Assembly (NCBI RefSeq): GCF_023555415.1
Contig: NZ_JAKRYL010000011.1
Span: forward strand, 100,415 to 164,414
From: Halalkalibacter alkaliphilus
GTDB taxonomy: Bacteria > Bacillota > Bacilli > Bacillales > Bacillaceae_D
Reading direction: 5' to 3'
DNA length: 64,000 nucleotides
Shown in pieces: positions 36,899 through 47,008 of this stretch. The position numbers and the translations under genes are program-made. The stretch's first letter is position 1; every line of letters begins with the position of its first letter. The notes under the pieces were generated by a model. That model did no database searches, had not been told where the DNA came from, and saw only the letters and a list, made by a program, of their open reading frames with translations.

Positions 36899-38479
36899 AT
36901 GAATACAATCAGCCTTCATTCCGAATTAATTAATTTAGTGAACTCAGATATAGTTCACCTTAATCTTCCTATCTCCTCATTAATTGAAAAGTCGTTAATG
37001 CGCGGTGAAGGGAAGCTCACATCTACAGGTGCACTTAGTGTTGAAACTGGCGCTTACACTGGTCGTTCCCCTAAAGACAAATTCATTGTCAACGAACCAA
37101 GTGTAGAACACAGCATTGAATGGGGAACGGTTAATCAGCCAATTGACAAAGATACGTTTACCTCCCTATATTTTAAAGTAATTGAACATTTAAAAAGCAA
37201 AGATGAAATTTTTGTTTCTGATGGCTATGCAGGTGCTGACAACCGGTATCAAATTCCATTAAAAGTCATTAACGAATTTGCATGGCACCAAGTTTTTGCA
37301 CGTCAATTATTTATTCGCCCTACTATAGATCAACAGGAACCTTCGCAAAAAGAGTTCACAATAATATCAGCTCCCTCTTTTAAAGCCGATCCTATAACTG
37401 ATGGAACAAACTCAGAAGCATTTGTCATCATTTCTTTTGAAGAGCGTGTTGTTTTAATTGGCGGAACGGAATATGCAGGTGAAATGAAAAAATCCATCTT
37501 CTCCGTTATGAATTTCATACTTCCTGAGCAAGATGTACTTTCGATGCATTGCTCTGCAAATACAGGCAGAGAGGGAGACGTCGCCTTATTCTTCGGTCTT
37601 TCCGGAACAGGCAAGACAACGTTATCAGCTGATCCACTTCGTTCATTAATAGGAGATGATGAGCATGGCTGGTCAAGTAATGGCGTATTTAATATCGAGG
37701 GGGGTTGTTACGCTAAATGTGTAAACCTTTCTAAAGAAAAGGAGCCACAAATCTGGAACGCTATTCGATTTGGAACAGTTCTTGAAAACGTAGCTGTTGA
37801 TGATGAAACAGGCAATGCAAACTACGATGATACATCGTTAACCGAAAATACCCGAGCGGCATATCCGATTGATGCAATACCTAATGCTTTAGTTCCAAGT
37901 GTTGCAGGACATCCAAAAACAATCATTTTCCTAACAGCAGATGCTTTTGGTGTTTTGCCTCCAATTAGTAAGTTAACAAAGGAACAGGCAATGTATCATT
38001 TCTTATCTGGATACACTAGTAAACTTGCTGGAACAGAACGTGGTGTAACTTCTCCAGAAGCTACTTTTTCCACTTGCTTTGGGGCACCTTTTCTTCCATT
38101 GCCAGCGGTTCGTTACGCTGAAATGTTAGGAGAAAAGATTGACCTGCATGATGTTAATGTCTACCTTGTTAATACTGGCTGGTCCGGTGGAGAATACGGA
38201 ATCGGAAAACGGATGAATCTTAAATATACTCGCGCCATGGTTCAGGCTGCCTTATCTGGCGAATTACGTTCTGCAGAGACAATTACAGATTCTATTTTTG
38301 GATTACACATTCCTATTCATTGTCCTGGAGTACCTGACTCGGTTCTCAAACCTCGTGATACATGGGAAGATAAAGAAGCCTACGATCAGAAGGCAAAAGA
38401 ATTAGCCACTAATTTCAAGAAGAACTTTGAAAAGTTCAATTCTATTAGCAGCAGAATTAAGAAAGCTGGTCCTAAATAG
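36899..38479 (+). CDS. pckA: phosphoenolpyruvate carboxykinase (ATP)
   Basis: Converts oxaloacetate and ATP to phosphoenolpyruvate in gluconeogenesis. The 526 residues contain the P-loop [13 protein letters not shown] near residue 235, the metal-binding IGDDEHGW, and [15 protein letters not shown]. Length and motifs are those of the ATP-dependent Bacillus enzyme. AAAGGG precedes the ATG. A possible CcpN site lies upstream, and a long terminator hairpin follows the stop. Confidence 0.97.
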   Translation: MNTISLHSELINLVNSDIVHLNLPISSLIEKSLMRGEGKLTSTGALSVETGAYTGRSPKDKFIVNEPSVEHSIEWGTVNQPIDKDTFTSLYFKVIEHLKSKDEIFVSDGYAGADNRYQIPLKVINEFAWHQVFARQLFIRPTIDQQEPSQKEFTIISAPSFKADPITDGTNSEAFVIISFEERVVLIGGTEYAGEMKKSIFSVMNFILPEQDVLSMHCSANTGREGDVALFFGLSGTGKTTLSADPLRSLIGDDEHGWSSNGVFNIEGGCYAKCVNLSKEKEPQIWNAIRFGTVLENVAVDDETGNANYDDTSLTENTRAAYPIDAIPNALVPSVAGHPKTIIFLTADAFGVLPPISKLTKEQAMYHFLSGYTSKLAGTERGVTSPEATFSTCFGAPFLPLPAVRYAEMLGEKIDLHDVNVYLVNTGWSGGEYGIGKRMNLKYTRAMVQAALSGELRSAETITDSIFGLHIPIHCPGVPDSVLKPRDTWEDKEAYDQKAKELATNFKKNFEKFNSISSRIKKAGPK

Positions 38480-38491
38480 GATAAGAAACCA

Positions 38492-38534
38492 GGGGTGTCT
38501 CAAAAGGTCAAACATAGACCTTCTGAGACACCCC
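38492..38534. terminator. terminator between pckA and the cytochrome gene
   Basis: Arms 38492-38509 and 38517-38534 (18 bases, one mismatch) around a seven-base loop. It lies between convergent genes. Confidence 0.8.
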
Positions 38535-38564
38535 CTTGTCCAATTTTCCTTCTGTAAAAAAGCC

Positions 38565-40577
38565 TCATTTATTCGGGCTTGTTTCTGAAAGTAGATAATC
38601 AATTAACGCCTCTTGCTCTTCTTTAGTAAAACCAGACGTTCTATCTACCCAATACTCATGACCAATCCCTTCCACATGTACATCCTTTAATTGTGGTACA
38701 GACTGATTTGCTTTTATAACTTTTTGGCGTAACTCCTTGTCGACCATTGCTTTTAAACTGTTGTATGGATCCGGCAGTTTTCCTTTCATAATTGTACCCG
38801 GCACGCCAATTTCACTTTCTTCATCCACCCCAACAGCAACCCCGCCATCGTGTAAATAAGGTGCTGAGTAAGCTAACCCAATTAAGCTTTTTACTTTATA
38901 ACCACCGTTAGTCCCTATGTTAAATGCTAACCTTCTTTGCTCAGGATCGATATGATCTGTAGGTACTTTAAGTACGGTAGGATTTTTAGGAAGGGGTGTA
39001 GGAGTATTTGGTGCGTACATATACGACTCTCCTAGTTCTTTCCCAACGTTTTTCAAAGATCTAGCTCTTGTAGGCTCTGTTTTTATTACGTCTACGGGAA
39101 TAATTTTATGATTTGTAAACGTTCTTCCAGCATGACAACTTATACAACCAGCTCTTGTAAACACCTCTCCTCCAGCTGCTTTTGTCTCTTCGCTTACCTT
39201 TCGCATATACGTAGGTGGTGCTAGCGTATTCTGGTAAGCAGAAAGAGCATTATTTTCTTTCCCTACTTCTGTACCAATTGTGCTAACAATGGTTGCATTA
39301 GGTGTAACCATTGAAAGTTTAGGAAACGTAGGAAGTATTACTCCTTCGTTTACCCCTGGAATATCCGGAGTATCGTCAACAGACCGAAAAAAGTCTGACG
39401 GCTTTTCATTAGATGAAACATCATAGCGATACTTTTTACTTGCTGCATTTTGTAAAATTGTCGCCATATAAACTTCCTTATCAATACCAAATAAAATATC
39501 GCTATGTTCTGAGAAGGACAACGAGTCTGAATTAAACGAATGTACTTCGTTATTAAACGTACTTAGGCCTTTGAAAGGTCCGAACAACGAAAAGCCATTC
39601 CACCCATATGGATGTGCACCAAATGTAAACGCATCTGGTGTCTGGGTTGGATTTGCAACAAAGTCTGGTGTCGTATCAAAATTCCCTTTCGGCCACTTAT
39701 TAAATGTCTCATCGACCGCATTCTCCAATGCAATAGGGTCTGGTAGGGCTTCTTCCTCCCCTTTTGAATTTTTGATTGTTCGGTTTGTATCACGTATATA
39801 ATCCCTTATCGATTCAATATCTGCTGTTGGGAAAAAAGCAGCTGAATTGGTCGCTAACGCAGTAATAAGACCACTGTCAAAATCTAAATTGGGAACCCCT
39901 TCCATCACTTTCCCTGTTTCTAGATCTACTGTGGCATGACAAGCTGCGCAGCTTAGCCCAGCTCTCACTCTCCCATCAGAGTATGAAATTGGAATTCCCA
40001 AAGGTGTTAGAGCTCCTTTTGCAACATCTAAGCCTGTGTCAATTTTATCTCCTTTCTTCCACGATTTGTCCCCAATCGTCACATCTTCAGAGAGCTCTAC
40101 ACGAAGATTCGTTGTTGCTTCTCCTTTTAGTGCGATGATGGCCTTCATAATATTTGGTATCCCCATTGGGCCATCAATAAAACCAAGGATATCTGTTAAA
40201 AATATTTCATTTCCGAACGTTTCTGTATAAAACAATTCTTTGCCTAATTTGATCAACTCATCATCAACATGAACTGCACCATGTTCAGGTGATAATTTTT
40301 TTTGTCGCTGATCTTTCGAAAGGGACATAACTTCTTCTGGACTAATAAATGCACCCATTACATCATAAGTAACTTTTTCACCAAATTCAGTCTTATAGTC
40401 ATTTAAGATCTTATCTTCACTTGGAACATAGCCATATTCAAATTCAACAAAAGATAGGATAACTGCAAAAATTGCTACAAATGAACTGACCAAAAAAAGT
40501 ACTCTCCAACTCTTCACTTCATTCGTGCTCCTTTTTTCCATATTCGTATTTACCTTTTGCGTTTTAGTCAGATTCAT
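38565..40577 (-). CDS. membrane-anchored di-haem cytochrome c, peroxidase/oxidoreductase-like
   Basis: A 670-residue protein anchored by an N-terminal span (about residues 25-45, VLFLVSSFVAIFAVILSF), the rest probably outside. Two covalent haem sites are visible: CAACH at 210-214 and CISCH at 478-482. The C-terminal half has the pattern of MauG/cytochrome-c-peroxidase-like di-haem proteins (SLKNVGKELGESYMYAP, AYSAPYLHDGGVAVG). Such large proteins of Bacillaceae have no agreed substrate. No cytochrome maturation genes are near. It could be a terminal electron-transfer or peroxide-handling enzyme. Confidence 0.75.
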   Translation of the reverse strand: MNLTKTQKVNTNMEKRSTNEVKSWRVLFLVSSFVAIFAVILSFVEFEYGYVPSEDKILNDYKTEFGEKVTYDVMGAFISPEEVMSLSKDQRQKKLSPEHGAVHVDDELIKLGKELFYTETFGNEIFLTDILGFIDGPMGIPNIMKAIIALKGEATTNLRVELSEDVTIGDKSWKKGDKIDTGLDVAKGALTPLGIPISYSDGRVRAGLSCAACHATVDLETGKVMEGVPNLDFDSGLITALATNSAAFFPTADIESIRDYIRDTNRTIKNSKGEEEALPDPIALENAVDETFNKWPKGNFDTTPDFVANPTQTPDAFTFGAHPYGWNGFSLFGPFKGLSTFNNEVHSFNSDSLSFSEHSDILFGIDKEVYMATILQNAASKKYRYDVSSNEKPSDFFRSVDDTPDIPGVNEGVILPTFPKLSMVTPNATIVSTIGTEVGKENNALSAYQNTLAPPTYMRKVSEETKAAGGEVFTRAGCISCHAGRTFTNHKIIPVDVIKTEPTRARSLKNVGKELGESYMYAPNTPTPLPKNPTVLKVPTDHIDPEQRRLAFNIGTNGGYKVKSLIGLAYSAPYLHDGGVAVGVDEESEIGVPGTIMKGKLPDPYNSLKAMVDKELRQKVIKANQSVPQLKDVHVEGIGHEYWVDRTSGFTKEEQEALIDYLLSETSPNK

Positions 40578-40652
40578 ACTCTAAATGCAAAGACTCTTAA
40601 TAGATTTGCGTACAACAGGAGCTAGCATAACGGTGAAAGAATTTTATACATC

Positions 40653-41804
40653 TTAAGCTGAAAAACGCTTTACATTACGCTTCACCACATCATAATAGCT
40701 TCTTATAAGACGTGAAAATATTTCATCCCATGATTGCGTCAAGGCGAATTGCCGTGCATTGTTTGCAAAACGGTACCGCTTATCGTTATCATCTAATAAC
40801 AGTGCCGTGTACGCTGAAAAACCTTTCACATTTCTAGCCTCACATAAAAAACCATTCTCACCATGGTTAATTAAATGCTGCACTCCTCCTGCATTGGCTC
40901 CAACAACTGGTAAGCCAGAAGCCATCGCTTCTAACACAACATTTCCAAAAGTCTCGGTAGATGAAGGAAATAAAAAAAGATCACTAGAAGCATAAATCTT
41001 CGCGAGCTCTTCTCCTTCTAAAAAACCTGTGAATGTTATTTGCTCATTGTTATGTTCTGATAATAATTTAAGTTGTGGCCCATCTCCAACAATTAAAAAA
41101 TGGGTATCTTGTCTTAGATGTAGAGGAAGAGTCTCATACGTATTTAAGGCAATATCGATTTCCTTTTCAGGTGCAATTCGACCTACATACAAGAGAATCT
41201 TTCTTTGTTTAATTTGATATTTTCGTCTGATTTCATCAGTTTTCTTGATCGGGGTATAATAGGAATGATCAATTCCTCTTCCCCATATTTCCAACTCATC
41301 ATGAAATGAGATATTAGTAAGCTTTTCTTTTGTGCTTTGTGAGGGAACATAGATTTTTTCAACAGAGCGGTGAAACCAAAACATATATTTCCAAAACCAT
41401 TTTTGAAGAAATGGCACATGATAATATTTTAAGTAATCATCAAAATGAGTGTGATACGAAGCAACCACAGGAATATGATGTTTTTTTCCATAATGGAGAC
41501 CATATAACCCTAAGTTTAGCGGGGTAGCGATATGAATAAGGGATGGTTTAAATTCCTCTAAGGATTGTTTCATTTGAACGGGATTAGGAAGAGCTATTCT
41601 ACACTCTGGGTATAAAAGGAACGGAAGACTGGCAAACCGTTGAATGTGAGGAACTTCAGGAACTGTTGTTTTGCTTTCAGGTGCAAACACCTTATATTCA
41701 ATCTTGCTCCTTTCTAAGTAGTTTGCTAACCTTTGTAAGGTTTTAGCAACACCATTAATTTCAGGTGTATACGTATCAGTGAAAATCGCAATGCGTATAT
41801 CCAT
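40653..41804 (-). CDS. GT4 family glycosyltransferase
   Basis: A 383-residue GT-B fold transferase: N-terminal acceptor half (NGVAKTLQRLANYL), and C-terminal nucleotide-sugar half with the ETFGNVVLEAMASGLPVV motif and GGVQHLI. This type (RIAIFTDTYTPEINGVAKT start) includes glycolipid alpha-glycosyltransferases. It may glycosylate a membrane lipid. It is divergent from the PAP2 phosphatase gene, which could process lipid intermediates; this link is inference. Confidence 0.82.
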   Translation of the reverse strand: MDIRIAIFTDTYTPEINGVAKTLQRLANYLERSKIEYKVFAPESKTTVPEVPHIQRFASLPFLLYPECRIALPNPVQMKQSLEEFKPSLIHIATPLNLGLYGLHYGKKHHIPVVASYHTHFDDYLKYYHVPFLQKWFWKYMFWFHRSVEKIYVPSQSTKEKLTNISFHDELEIWGRGIDHSYYTPIKKTDEIRRKYQIKQRKILLYVGRIAPEKEIDIALNTYETLPLHLRQDTHFLIVGDGPQLKLLSEHNNEQITFTGFLEGEELAKIYASSDLFLFPSSTETFGNVVLEAMASGLPVVGANAGGVQHLINHGENGFLCEARNVKGFSAYTALLLDDNDKRYRFANNARQFALTQSWDEIFSRLIRSYYDVVKRNVKRFSA

Positions 41805-41996
41805 GCTCTCTCCCCCTGTAGTAAAAGATTCTCGTTACTTCCACTTTACTCCATGAAGAAGAATAATTTTACAAAGATACTGTAAAGTTATCATGAATTT
41901 CCAAGCAAAAAACTCAACATTTTTCTAACAATCACTTAAAAAAATGCTATTATAATAAAATATGTTAACTAGATCTTTTCTAATGGAGTTGTTCAT

Positions 41997-42527
41997 ATGA
42001 ATCGAATAGTCGACTGGCTATCTACAAACGATGATAAAGTATTTCTAGTCGTGAATAAACAATGGCGGTGCAAACCTCTCGACCTTATCTTACCGAGAAT
42101 CACTCATCTTGGTGGTGCAACTTTTACATTATCTATGCTACTTACAATGATTTTCATTTTTTCGAACGATGTACGTTATTGGGCCATTGATGGATTAATT
42201 TCATTAACAATAAGCTTCATTGCTGTCCAAATAATTAAAAAATCCTTTGGCCGAAAGCGTCCATATTTAAAATTACCAGATGTAAACACCGTTGCGAATC
42301 CACTTAAAGATTTCTCATTCCCATCAGGTCATACAACAGCTGCCTTTTCTATTGCAGTTGTTTTCGCTCTTCACTCTCCCATCCTTACCTTTACTGTCGT
42401 GCCATTGGCAATGATTGTAGCTATATCACGAATGTATATAGGACTGCATTATCCCACAGACTGTCTTATAGGTGCATTCCTTGGAACAATTAGCTCTATA
42501 CTTGCTGTTTATTTTATCTATGTTTAA
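41997..42527 (+). CDS. PAP2 family membrane phosphatase
   Basis: A 176-residue, about five-span protein with the three PAP2 motifs: K81-x6-R88-P89 (KKSFGRKRP), PSGH at 109-112 and S144-R145-x5-H151-x3-D155 (SRMYIGLHYPTD). The size fits undecaprenyl-diphosphatase (BcrC) or phosphatidylglycerophosphatase-like enzymes of Bacillus. The substrate is not separable by sequence. Confidence 0.85.
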   Translation: MNRIVDWLSTNDDKVFLVVNKQWRCKPLDLILPRITHLGGATFTLSMLLTMIFIFSNDVRYWAIDGLISLTISFIAVQIIKKSFGRKRPYLKLPDVNTVANPLKDFSFPSGHTTAAFSIAVVFALHSPILTFTVVPLAMIVAISRMYIGLHYPTDCLIGAFLGTISSILAVYFIYV

Positions 42528-42551
42528 GAAAGACGGTAGGTCCGTCTTTCT
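42527..42551 (+). terminator. PAP2 gene terminator
   Basis: AGAAAGACGG and CCGTCTTTCT form a ten-base stem with a five-base loop. The left arm starts at the last base of the stop codon. Confidence 0.7.
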
Positions 42552-42562
42552 CCTTCCTACTC

Positions 42563-43378
42563 TTAAGACGTATAGGACAGGATATGACAGTAAAGCTCCT
42601 CTGTTCTTTCCTCAGTAACTAAATGCCCTGTTTTTTCATAAGTGATTAAATCTGCATTTGGTAAGTCTTTGACTAACCGTTTCCCAACAGACAATGGAAC
42701 GACTTGATCCTCTTCTCCCCATATTAATAAAGTAGGGATGTTTATTTCACTTAGTTGCTTACTCGACAAATCTCCCTCACGATACCGTAAAAGTCGCATT
42801 AAAGAAATATAAAAACCTTTCTCACTTAAAGGCCTTGCAAATTCTTGCATCATTTCTTCATTTATGAATGTTCGGTTATAAAAGACATTCTCTAAACTTT
42901 TCTTTACATCTTTTCTTCGAATGTAATATTCTACAAAAAATCGAAAAAAGGGAATATATGAACAATAAATTAACGGTTTTTTAGCACGTTTTAAATAACC
43001 AGAACTACATATTAAAATTAACTTTGATATTTTGGAAGGGACTTTCTTTGCCGTGTATAAAGCAATTTGCCCCCCCATTGAATGACCAACAATCGTAACA
43101 CGTTCAAGATTGAAGTACTTTATGCATTCAGCAATTACGATCGCATAGTTTTCAAAAGAATAGATAAACGTTTTTGATTTTTCACTTCGCCCAAACCCAG
43201 GTAAGTCTAAGGCAACAATTGAAAAATTCTCCTTTAAAAGCGGGATAAGACGATGAAAAGTATAGGTTGATGAAGCAAAGCCATGAATGAGGAGAATTGG
43301 CGGCTTTTCATTTACTAAATACTCACAATAAACTTTGACGCCTGCAATGAAAATCGTTTCCCTTTTCACTTTGTCCAT
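42563..43378 (-). CDS. alpha/beta hydrolase
   Basis: A 271-residue alpha/beta hydrolase with the nucleophile elbow VGHSMGGQIAL, the oxyanion loop LIHGFASSTYTFHRL, the acid in LLIWGEEDQVVP and His in KTGHLVTEE. The pattern is that of ester- or C-C-bond hydrolases. It lies downstream of the YtmA-like gene on the same strand (73 bases), so they may be co-transcribed. Substrate unknown. Confidence 0.85.
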   Translation of the reverse strand: MDKVKRETIFIAGVKVYCEYLVNEKPPILLIHGFASSTYTFHRLIPLLKENFSIVALDLPGFGRSEKSKTFIYSFENYAIVIAECIKYFNLERVTIVGHSMGGQIALYTAKKVPSKISKLILICSSGYLKRAKKPLIYCSYIPFFRFFVEYYIRRKDVKKSLENVFYNRTFINEEMMQEFARPLSEKGFYISLMRLLRYREGDLSSKQLSEINIPTLLIWGEEDQVVPLSVGKRLVKDLPNADLITYEKTGHLVTEERTEELYCHILSYTS

Positions 43379-43451
43379 TGTCTACAACAACTCCAATAGT
43401 GTTTTAAAGGTATTATTTGTAAGAATCACTTTAATCATTCTTAGATTTCAG

Positions 43452-44234
43452 TTAATTGCAAAAGCTTTTTTTCATCCACATTGCTGCCTCAGATAGGATC
43501 TGTCGTTGGCTCGATGCTGGAAAATGATGATGAAAAACAGGATAATACCATGTCTCTATGTTCACATCCGAAGAATGACAAGCATATTCAAGACGATACG
43601 CATGTTCAATTGACACATGCTCATCTTTTTCACCATGAATCACTAACACGTTCCCTCTAATGTTTTTTATTTCTCCAAGTGGTGTCCGCCACTCATACCT
43701 GTCTGGATATTTACTCGGTGTACCACCGATGACCCGTTTCATCATTCTCCGTAAATCGATTCTTTCCTCATACGTGAGTACCATATCAGAAACACCATTC
43801 CAACATACAACCGATGTCGTCTCTGGTCGTTTGATCGCAGTTAACAACGCCATCACTCCCCCTCTAGAAAACCCAAGTATATGCAGAGAGCTAGAGTCAA
43901 CCTGGATCATGTTTTTCATTAAATCAAAAGCCGCAAAGGCATCCTCTCGATCTTCCCCACAAAAGTCCTCTTGCCCTTCCCCTCCTTTATTTCCACGATA
44001 AAATGGCGCAACTACTACCATTCCTTCTGCCGCCCATTGAATGACTCGTTGAATCCGAACCATCCCCACTGTTTTGATCCCTCCGCGTAAGTATAATAAC
44101 CCTGGGAATCGCTCACCCCATGTTGGTATTGCTAAATAGCCCTTTACTTTCAATCCGGAACTAAGATAAGTAATTTCAAATAATTTAATTTTAGGGTGCG
44201 GAGACGGGATACGTACCTTATCAATTAGGTTCAT
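43452..44234 (-). CDS. ytmA: S9-like peptidase / alpha/beta hydrolase (YtmA)
   Basis: A 260-residue hydrolase with the Ser in GFSRGGVMALL, acid in VIHGEKDEHVSIEH and His in VFHHHFPA. It resembles YtmA of B. subtilis, which also borders ytlA. The frame continues upstream to 44342, but the extra 36 residues are Asn- and Phe-rich and non-conserved in type, while AAAGGAA precedes the ATG at 44234; I take the shorter form. Divergent from ytlA. Confidence 0.8.
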   Translation of the reverse strand: MNLIDKVRIPSPHPKIKLFEITYLSSGLKVKGYLAIPTWGERFPGLLYLRGGIKTVGMVRIQRVIQWAAEGMVVVAPFYRGNKGGEGQEDFCGEDREDAFAAFDLMKNMIQVDSSSLHILGFSRGGVMALLTAIKRPETTSVVCWNGVSDMVLTYEERIDLRRMMKRVIGGTPSKYPDRYEWRTPLGEIKNIRGNVLVIHGEKDEHVSIEHAYRLEYACHSSDVNIETWYYPVFHHHFPASSQRQILSEAAMWMKKSFCN

Positions 44235-44402
44235 GTATGAATTCCTTTCTACTTCAGTATTGACTCGAGAAAAACGTCGAAGTGACAAATTGTTGTTATT
44301 GTAAAGAAATGTGACAAAAAAAATAAAATTGGGCAAACACACATTTTCCAGTACTCACATAGACTATCACAATTAGTATTTCATTTTAAGGAGATGACTG
44401 TC

Positions 44403-45398
44403 ATGAAAGTCATAAAAAAAGCTGCTCTATTGCTCTTATCTCTTGTACTTTTCATTTCAATTTCTGCTTGTTCTTTCGGGGGAAGCAAAGATACAATCCG
44501 TGTTTCAGAGGTGACTAGATCCATCTTCTATGCCCCACTGTATGTGGCAATATCCCAAGGTTTTTTTGAGGATGAGGGAATAAACCTTGAACTGACGACA
44601 ACTTGGGGCGGAGACAACACGATGACTTCTTTGTTATCCGGTGGAGCCGATATCGCTCTAGTAGGGGCTGAGACTTCCATTTACGTCTATGCTCAAGGTG
44701 CAACTGACCCAGCGATAAACTTCGCTCAACTAACACAGGCTGATGGAACGTTCCTTGTATCGCGTGAAAAACTAGATTCTTTTGATTGGGATGACCTAAA
44801 AGGAAGCACTTTCCTTGGTCAAAGAACGGGTGGCATGCCTCAAATGGTTGGGGAGCATGTGTTAAGGAAACACGGCATTGATCCTCGTAATGACCTGAAC
44901 CTTATTCAAAACATTGACTTTGGTAACATTCCAAGTGCGTTCGCCTCTGGAACTGGTGATTTCGTTCAATTGTTTGAGCCACAAGCAACCTTATTTGAAA
45001 ATGAAGGAATCGGTCACATTGTGGCATCATTTGGAACTGAATCAGGAAGTGTTCCCTATACTGTTTTTATGGCGAAACAAAGCTACATGGGATCTGAAGT
45101 TGATAAGCTCGAAGCATTCACTCGCGCACTTTACAAAGCACAACAGTGGGTAGGTGAACAACCAGTAGAAGTGGTTGCCGAAGCGATTGTAGACTTTTTT
45201 GAAGATACAGATGTAGAGCTTGTTGCTCAAGTTGTAGATCGTTACCGCTCACAAGGATCTTACGCTACTTCCCCACTCGTCCAACCACAGGCTTGGGACA
45301 ATTTACAGCTAATTATGGATGAAGCGGGTGAGCTTCCACAACAAGTTGACTATACCGAATTAGTCGATACAACAATCGCAGAAAGTGTAACAAATTAG
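44403..45398 (+). CDS. ytlA: ABC transporter substrate-binding lipoprotein (YtlA)
   Basis: A 331-residue lipoprotein with a signal peptide and lipobox ISAC (about residues 22-25), then an NMT1/SsuA-like binding fold (TIRVSEVTRSIFYAPLYVAI, GGADIALVGAE). It should capture an organic nutrient outside the cell for ytlCD. The family includes sulfonate, nitrate and pyrimidine binders, so the ligand is not known. AGGAG is followed first by an ATG at no distance and then by ATG at 44403, which is the better start. It heads the ytlACD operon. Confidence 0.9.
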   Translation: MKVIKKAALLLLSLVLFISISACSFGGSKDTIRVSEVTRSIFYAPLYVAISQGFFEDEGINLELTTTWGGDNTMTSLLSGGADIALVGAETSIYVYAQGATDPAINFAQLTQADGTFLVSREKLDSFDWDDLKGSTFLGQRTGGMPQMVGEHVLRKHGIDPRNDLNLIQNIDFGNIPSAFASGTGDFVQLFEPQATLFENEGIGHIVASFGTESGSVPYTVFMAKQSYMGSEVDKLEAFTRALYKAQQWVGEQPVEVVAEAIVDFFEDTDVELVAQVVDRYRSQGSYATSPLVQPQAWDNLQLIMDEAGELPQQVDYTELVDTTIAESVTN

Positions 45399-45410
45399 GG
45401 GGTGGTCTAG

Positions 45411-46181
45411 GTGGCGACTTTGCAATTGCAAGACGTTTCCTTAGGTTATTTAACAAAGCGCGAGGCGACGTTAGCACTGGAATCAATAACTTTTTCAGTA
45501 GAGGATGGAGAGTTTCTTTCTATCCTCGGCCCAAGCGGCTGCGGCAAAACGACTTTGCTTTCCATTATTGCAGGACTTCTCACCCCAACAACTGGTCAAG
45601 TCACTTTGGGACATAAACCTATTAATGCTACTAGCAATATTGGTTACATGCTTCAACAAGACTACCTCTTTCCTTGGCGTACGATTGAAGACAATATTAC
45701 ATTAGGGCTAAAAATAAAAGGTGTCTATTCTGATTCAACCAAGATGACCGCATTGAATTGGTTAACTCAGCTCGGCCTTGCCGATAAAAAGGATTTATTT
45801 CCTAATCAACTGTCAGGTGGAATGAGGCAACGAGTAGCACTCGTTCGGATGCTCGCAACCAATCCAGCTATGATGCTCTTAGATGAGCCTTTTTCAGCAC
45901 TTGATTATCAAACGAAACTAAAGCTAGAGGATTTAGTATTTCAAACATTAAAAAAAGAGAAAAAAACGGCCATTTTAGTGACACATGATATTGCCGAAGC
46001 CATTGCTATGTCAGACCGAGTTATCTTACTATCACCAAGACCCGGCCGCATTCATCGTATCTTCAACATTCCAAATGACATCGCTTGTGTCTTGCCATTT
46101 CAAGCAAGGCAGCATAAGGATTTTAACGATCAATTTCAATTGATATGGAAGGAGATGGAGAGCCTTGCATCAACATCTTGA
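45411..46181 (+). CDS. ytlC: ABC transporter ATP-binding protein (YtlC)
   Basis: A 256-residue ATPase of the nitrate/sulfonate class. Walker A is GPSGCGKTT, the signature is [11 protein letters not shown], and Walker B is [12 protein letters not shown]; a Q-loop [15 protein letters not shown] follows the usual spacing. The start is GTG behind GGGGGTGG, 12 bases past ytlA. It overlaps ytlD by 17 bases. Confidence 0.92.
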   Translation: MATLQLQDVSLGYLTKREATLALESITFSVEDGEFLSILGPSGCGKTTLLSIIAGLLTPTTGQVTLGHKPINATSNIGYMLQQDYLFPWRTIEDNITLGLKIKGVYSDSTKMTALNWLTQLGLADKKDLFPNQLSGGMRQRVALVRMLATNPAMMLLDEPFSALDYQTKLKLEDLVFQTLKKEKKTAILVTHDIAEAIAMSDRVILLSPRPGRIHRIFNIPNDIACVLPFQARQHKDFNDQFQLIWKEMESLASTS

Positions 46182-46965
46182 TTCCTTACACAAAAAATAC
46201 CTTGCCTCCCTGAAAAGGGAAAATAGGCAAGTACTTGTAGTCCAACTTGGAATCCTCATCTCATTTTTTGTTTTTTGGGAAGTTGCAGCAAGACAACGTT
46301 GGATAGACCCTTTGCTGTTTAGTATGCCATCACGAATTTGGAACTTACTTGTATCTAGAGTCAGTGATGGCTCATTGTTTACTCATGCTTCTGTAACGAT
46401 GTTTGAAACATTATTTGGTTTTATGCTTGGCACAGGGATTGGTACATTACTCGCCGCCATCTTATGGTGGTCTAGATTCATATCAAAAGTACTCGACCCT
46501 TATTTAGTCGTTTTAAATTCTATGCCCAAAGTCGCATTAGGGCCGATTTTAATAGTAGGGCTCGGCCCTGGTTTTACGTCGATCATCGCAATGGGAGCAC
46601 TCGTCTCCGTCGTCATTACAACGATGGTCGTCTTTACAGCCTTTCGTGAAGTCGATTCAAATTATCTAAAGGTAATGAATACATTTGGCGCATCCAAAAA
46701 ACAAACGTTTCGATACGTTATTTTTCCAGCTTCTCTTCCCACCATTATCTCAACATTAAAAGTAAACGTAGGCCTAGCTTGGGTCGGTGTTATCGTTGGA
46801 GAATTTTTAGTATCTAAACAGGGACTAGGTTATTTAATTATTTACGGCTTCCAAGTATTCAACTTTACACTCGTCCTCATGAGCCTCCTCACCATCGCTA
46901 TCCTCGCAACCATTATGTACAAAATCGTCGAAGCCCTCGAACAAAAATTACTGAAACAATATTAG
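46165..46965 (+). CDS. ytlD: ABC transporter permease (YtlD)
   Basis: A 266-residue integral membrane permease with about six spans. The EAA loop reads [27 protein letters not shown], contacting YtlC. It overlaps ytlC by 17 bases. The 18-bp hairpin that ends transcription begins within its stop codon (46964). Confidence 0.9.
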   Translation: MHQHLDSLHKKYLASLKRENRQVLVVQLGILISFFVFWEVAARQRWIDPLLFSMPSRIWNLLVSRVSDGSLFTHASVTMFETLFGFMLGTGIGTLLAAILWWSRFISKVLDPYLVVLNSMPKVALGPILIVGLGPGFTSIIAMGALVSVVITTMVVFTAFREVDSNYLKVMNTFGASKKQTFRYVIFPASLPTIISTLKVNVGLAWVGVIVGEFLVSKQGLGYLIIYGFQVFNFTLVLMSLLTIAILATIMYKIVEALEQKLLKQY

Positions 46966-47006
46966 AGGATATGCAAAAAGGTGGGTTTCCTTTTTGCATA
47001 TCCTCT
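46964..47006 (+). terminator. ytlD terminator hairpin
   Basis: A perfect 18-bp stem (46964-46981 and 46989-47006) with a seven-base loop; the stem contains CCTTTTT on its right arm but no U-run follows. Right-arm copies recur at about 47143-47171 and 47427-47441 as part of the tandem repeat. Confidence 0.75.
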
Positions 47007-47008
47007 AA

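Noticed and set aside
44403..46965. thiamine-pyrophosphate riboswitch control of ytlACD
   Set aside because: The binding protein belongs to the NMT1-like superfamily, but I find no thi-box sequence upstream of ytlA.
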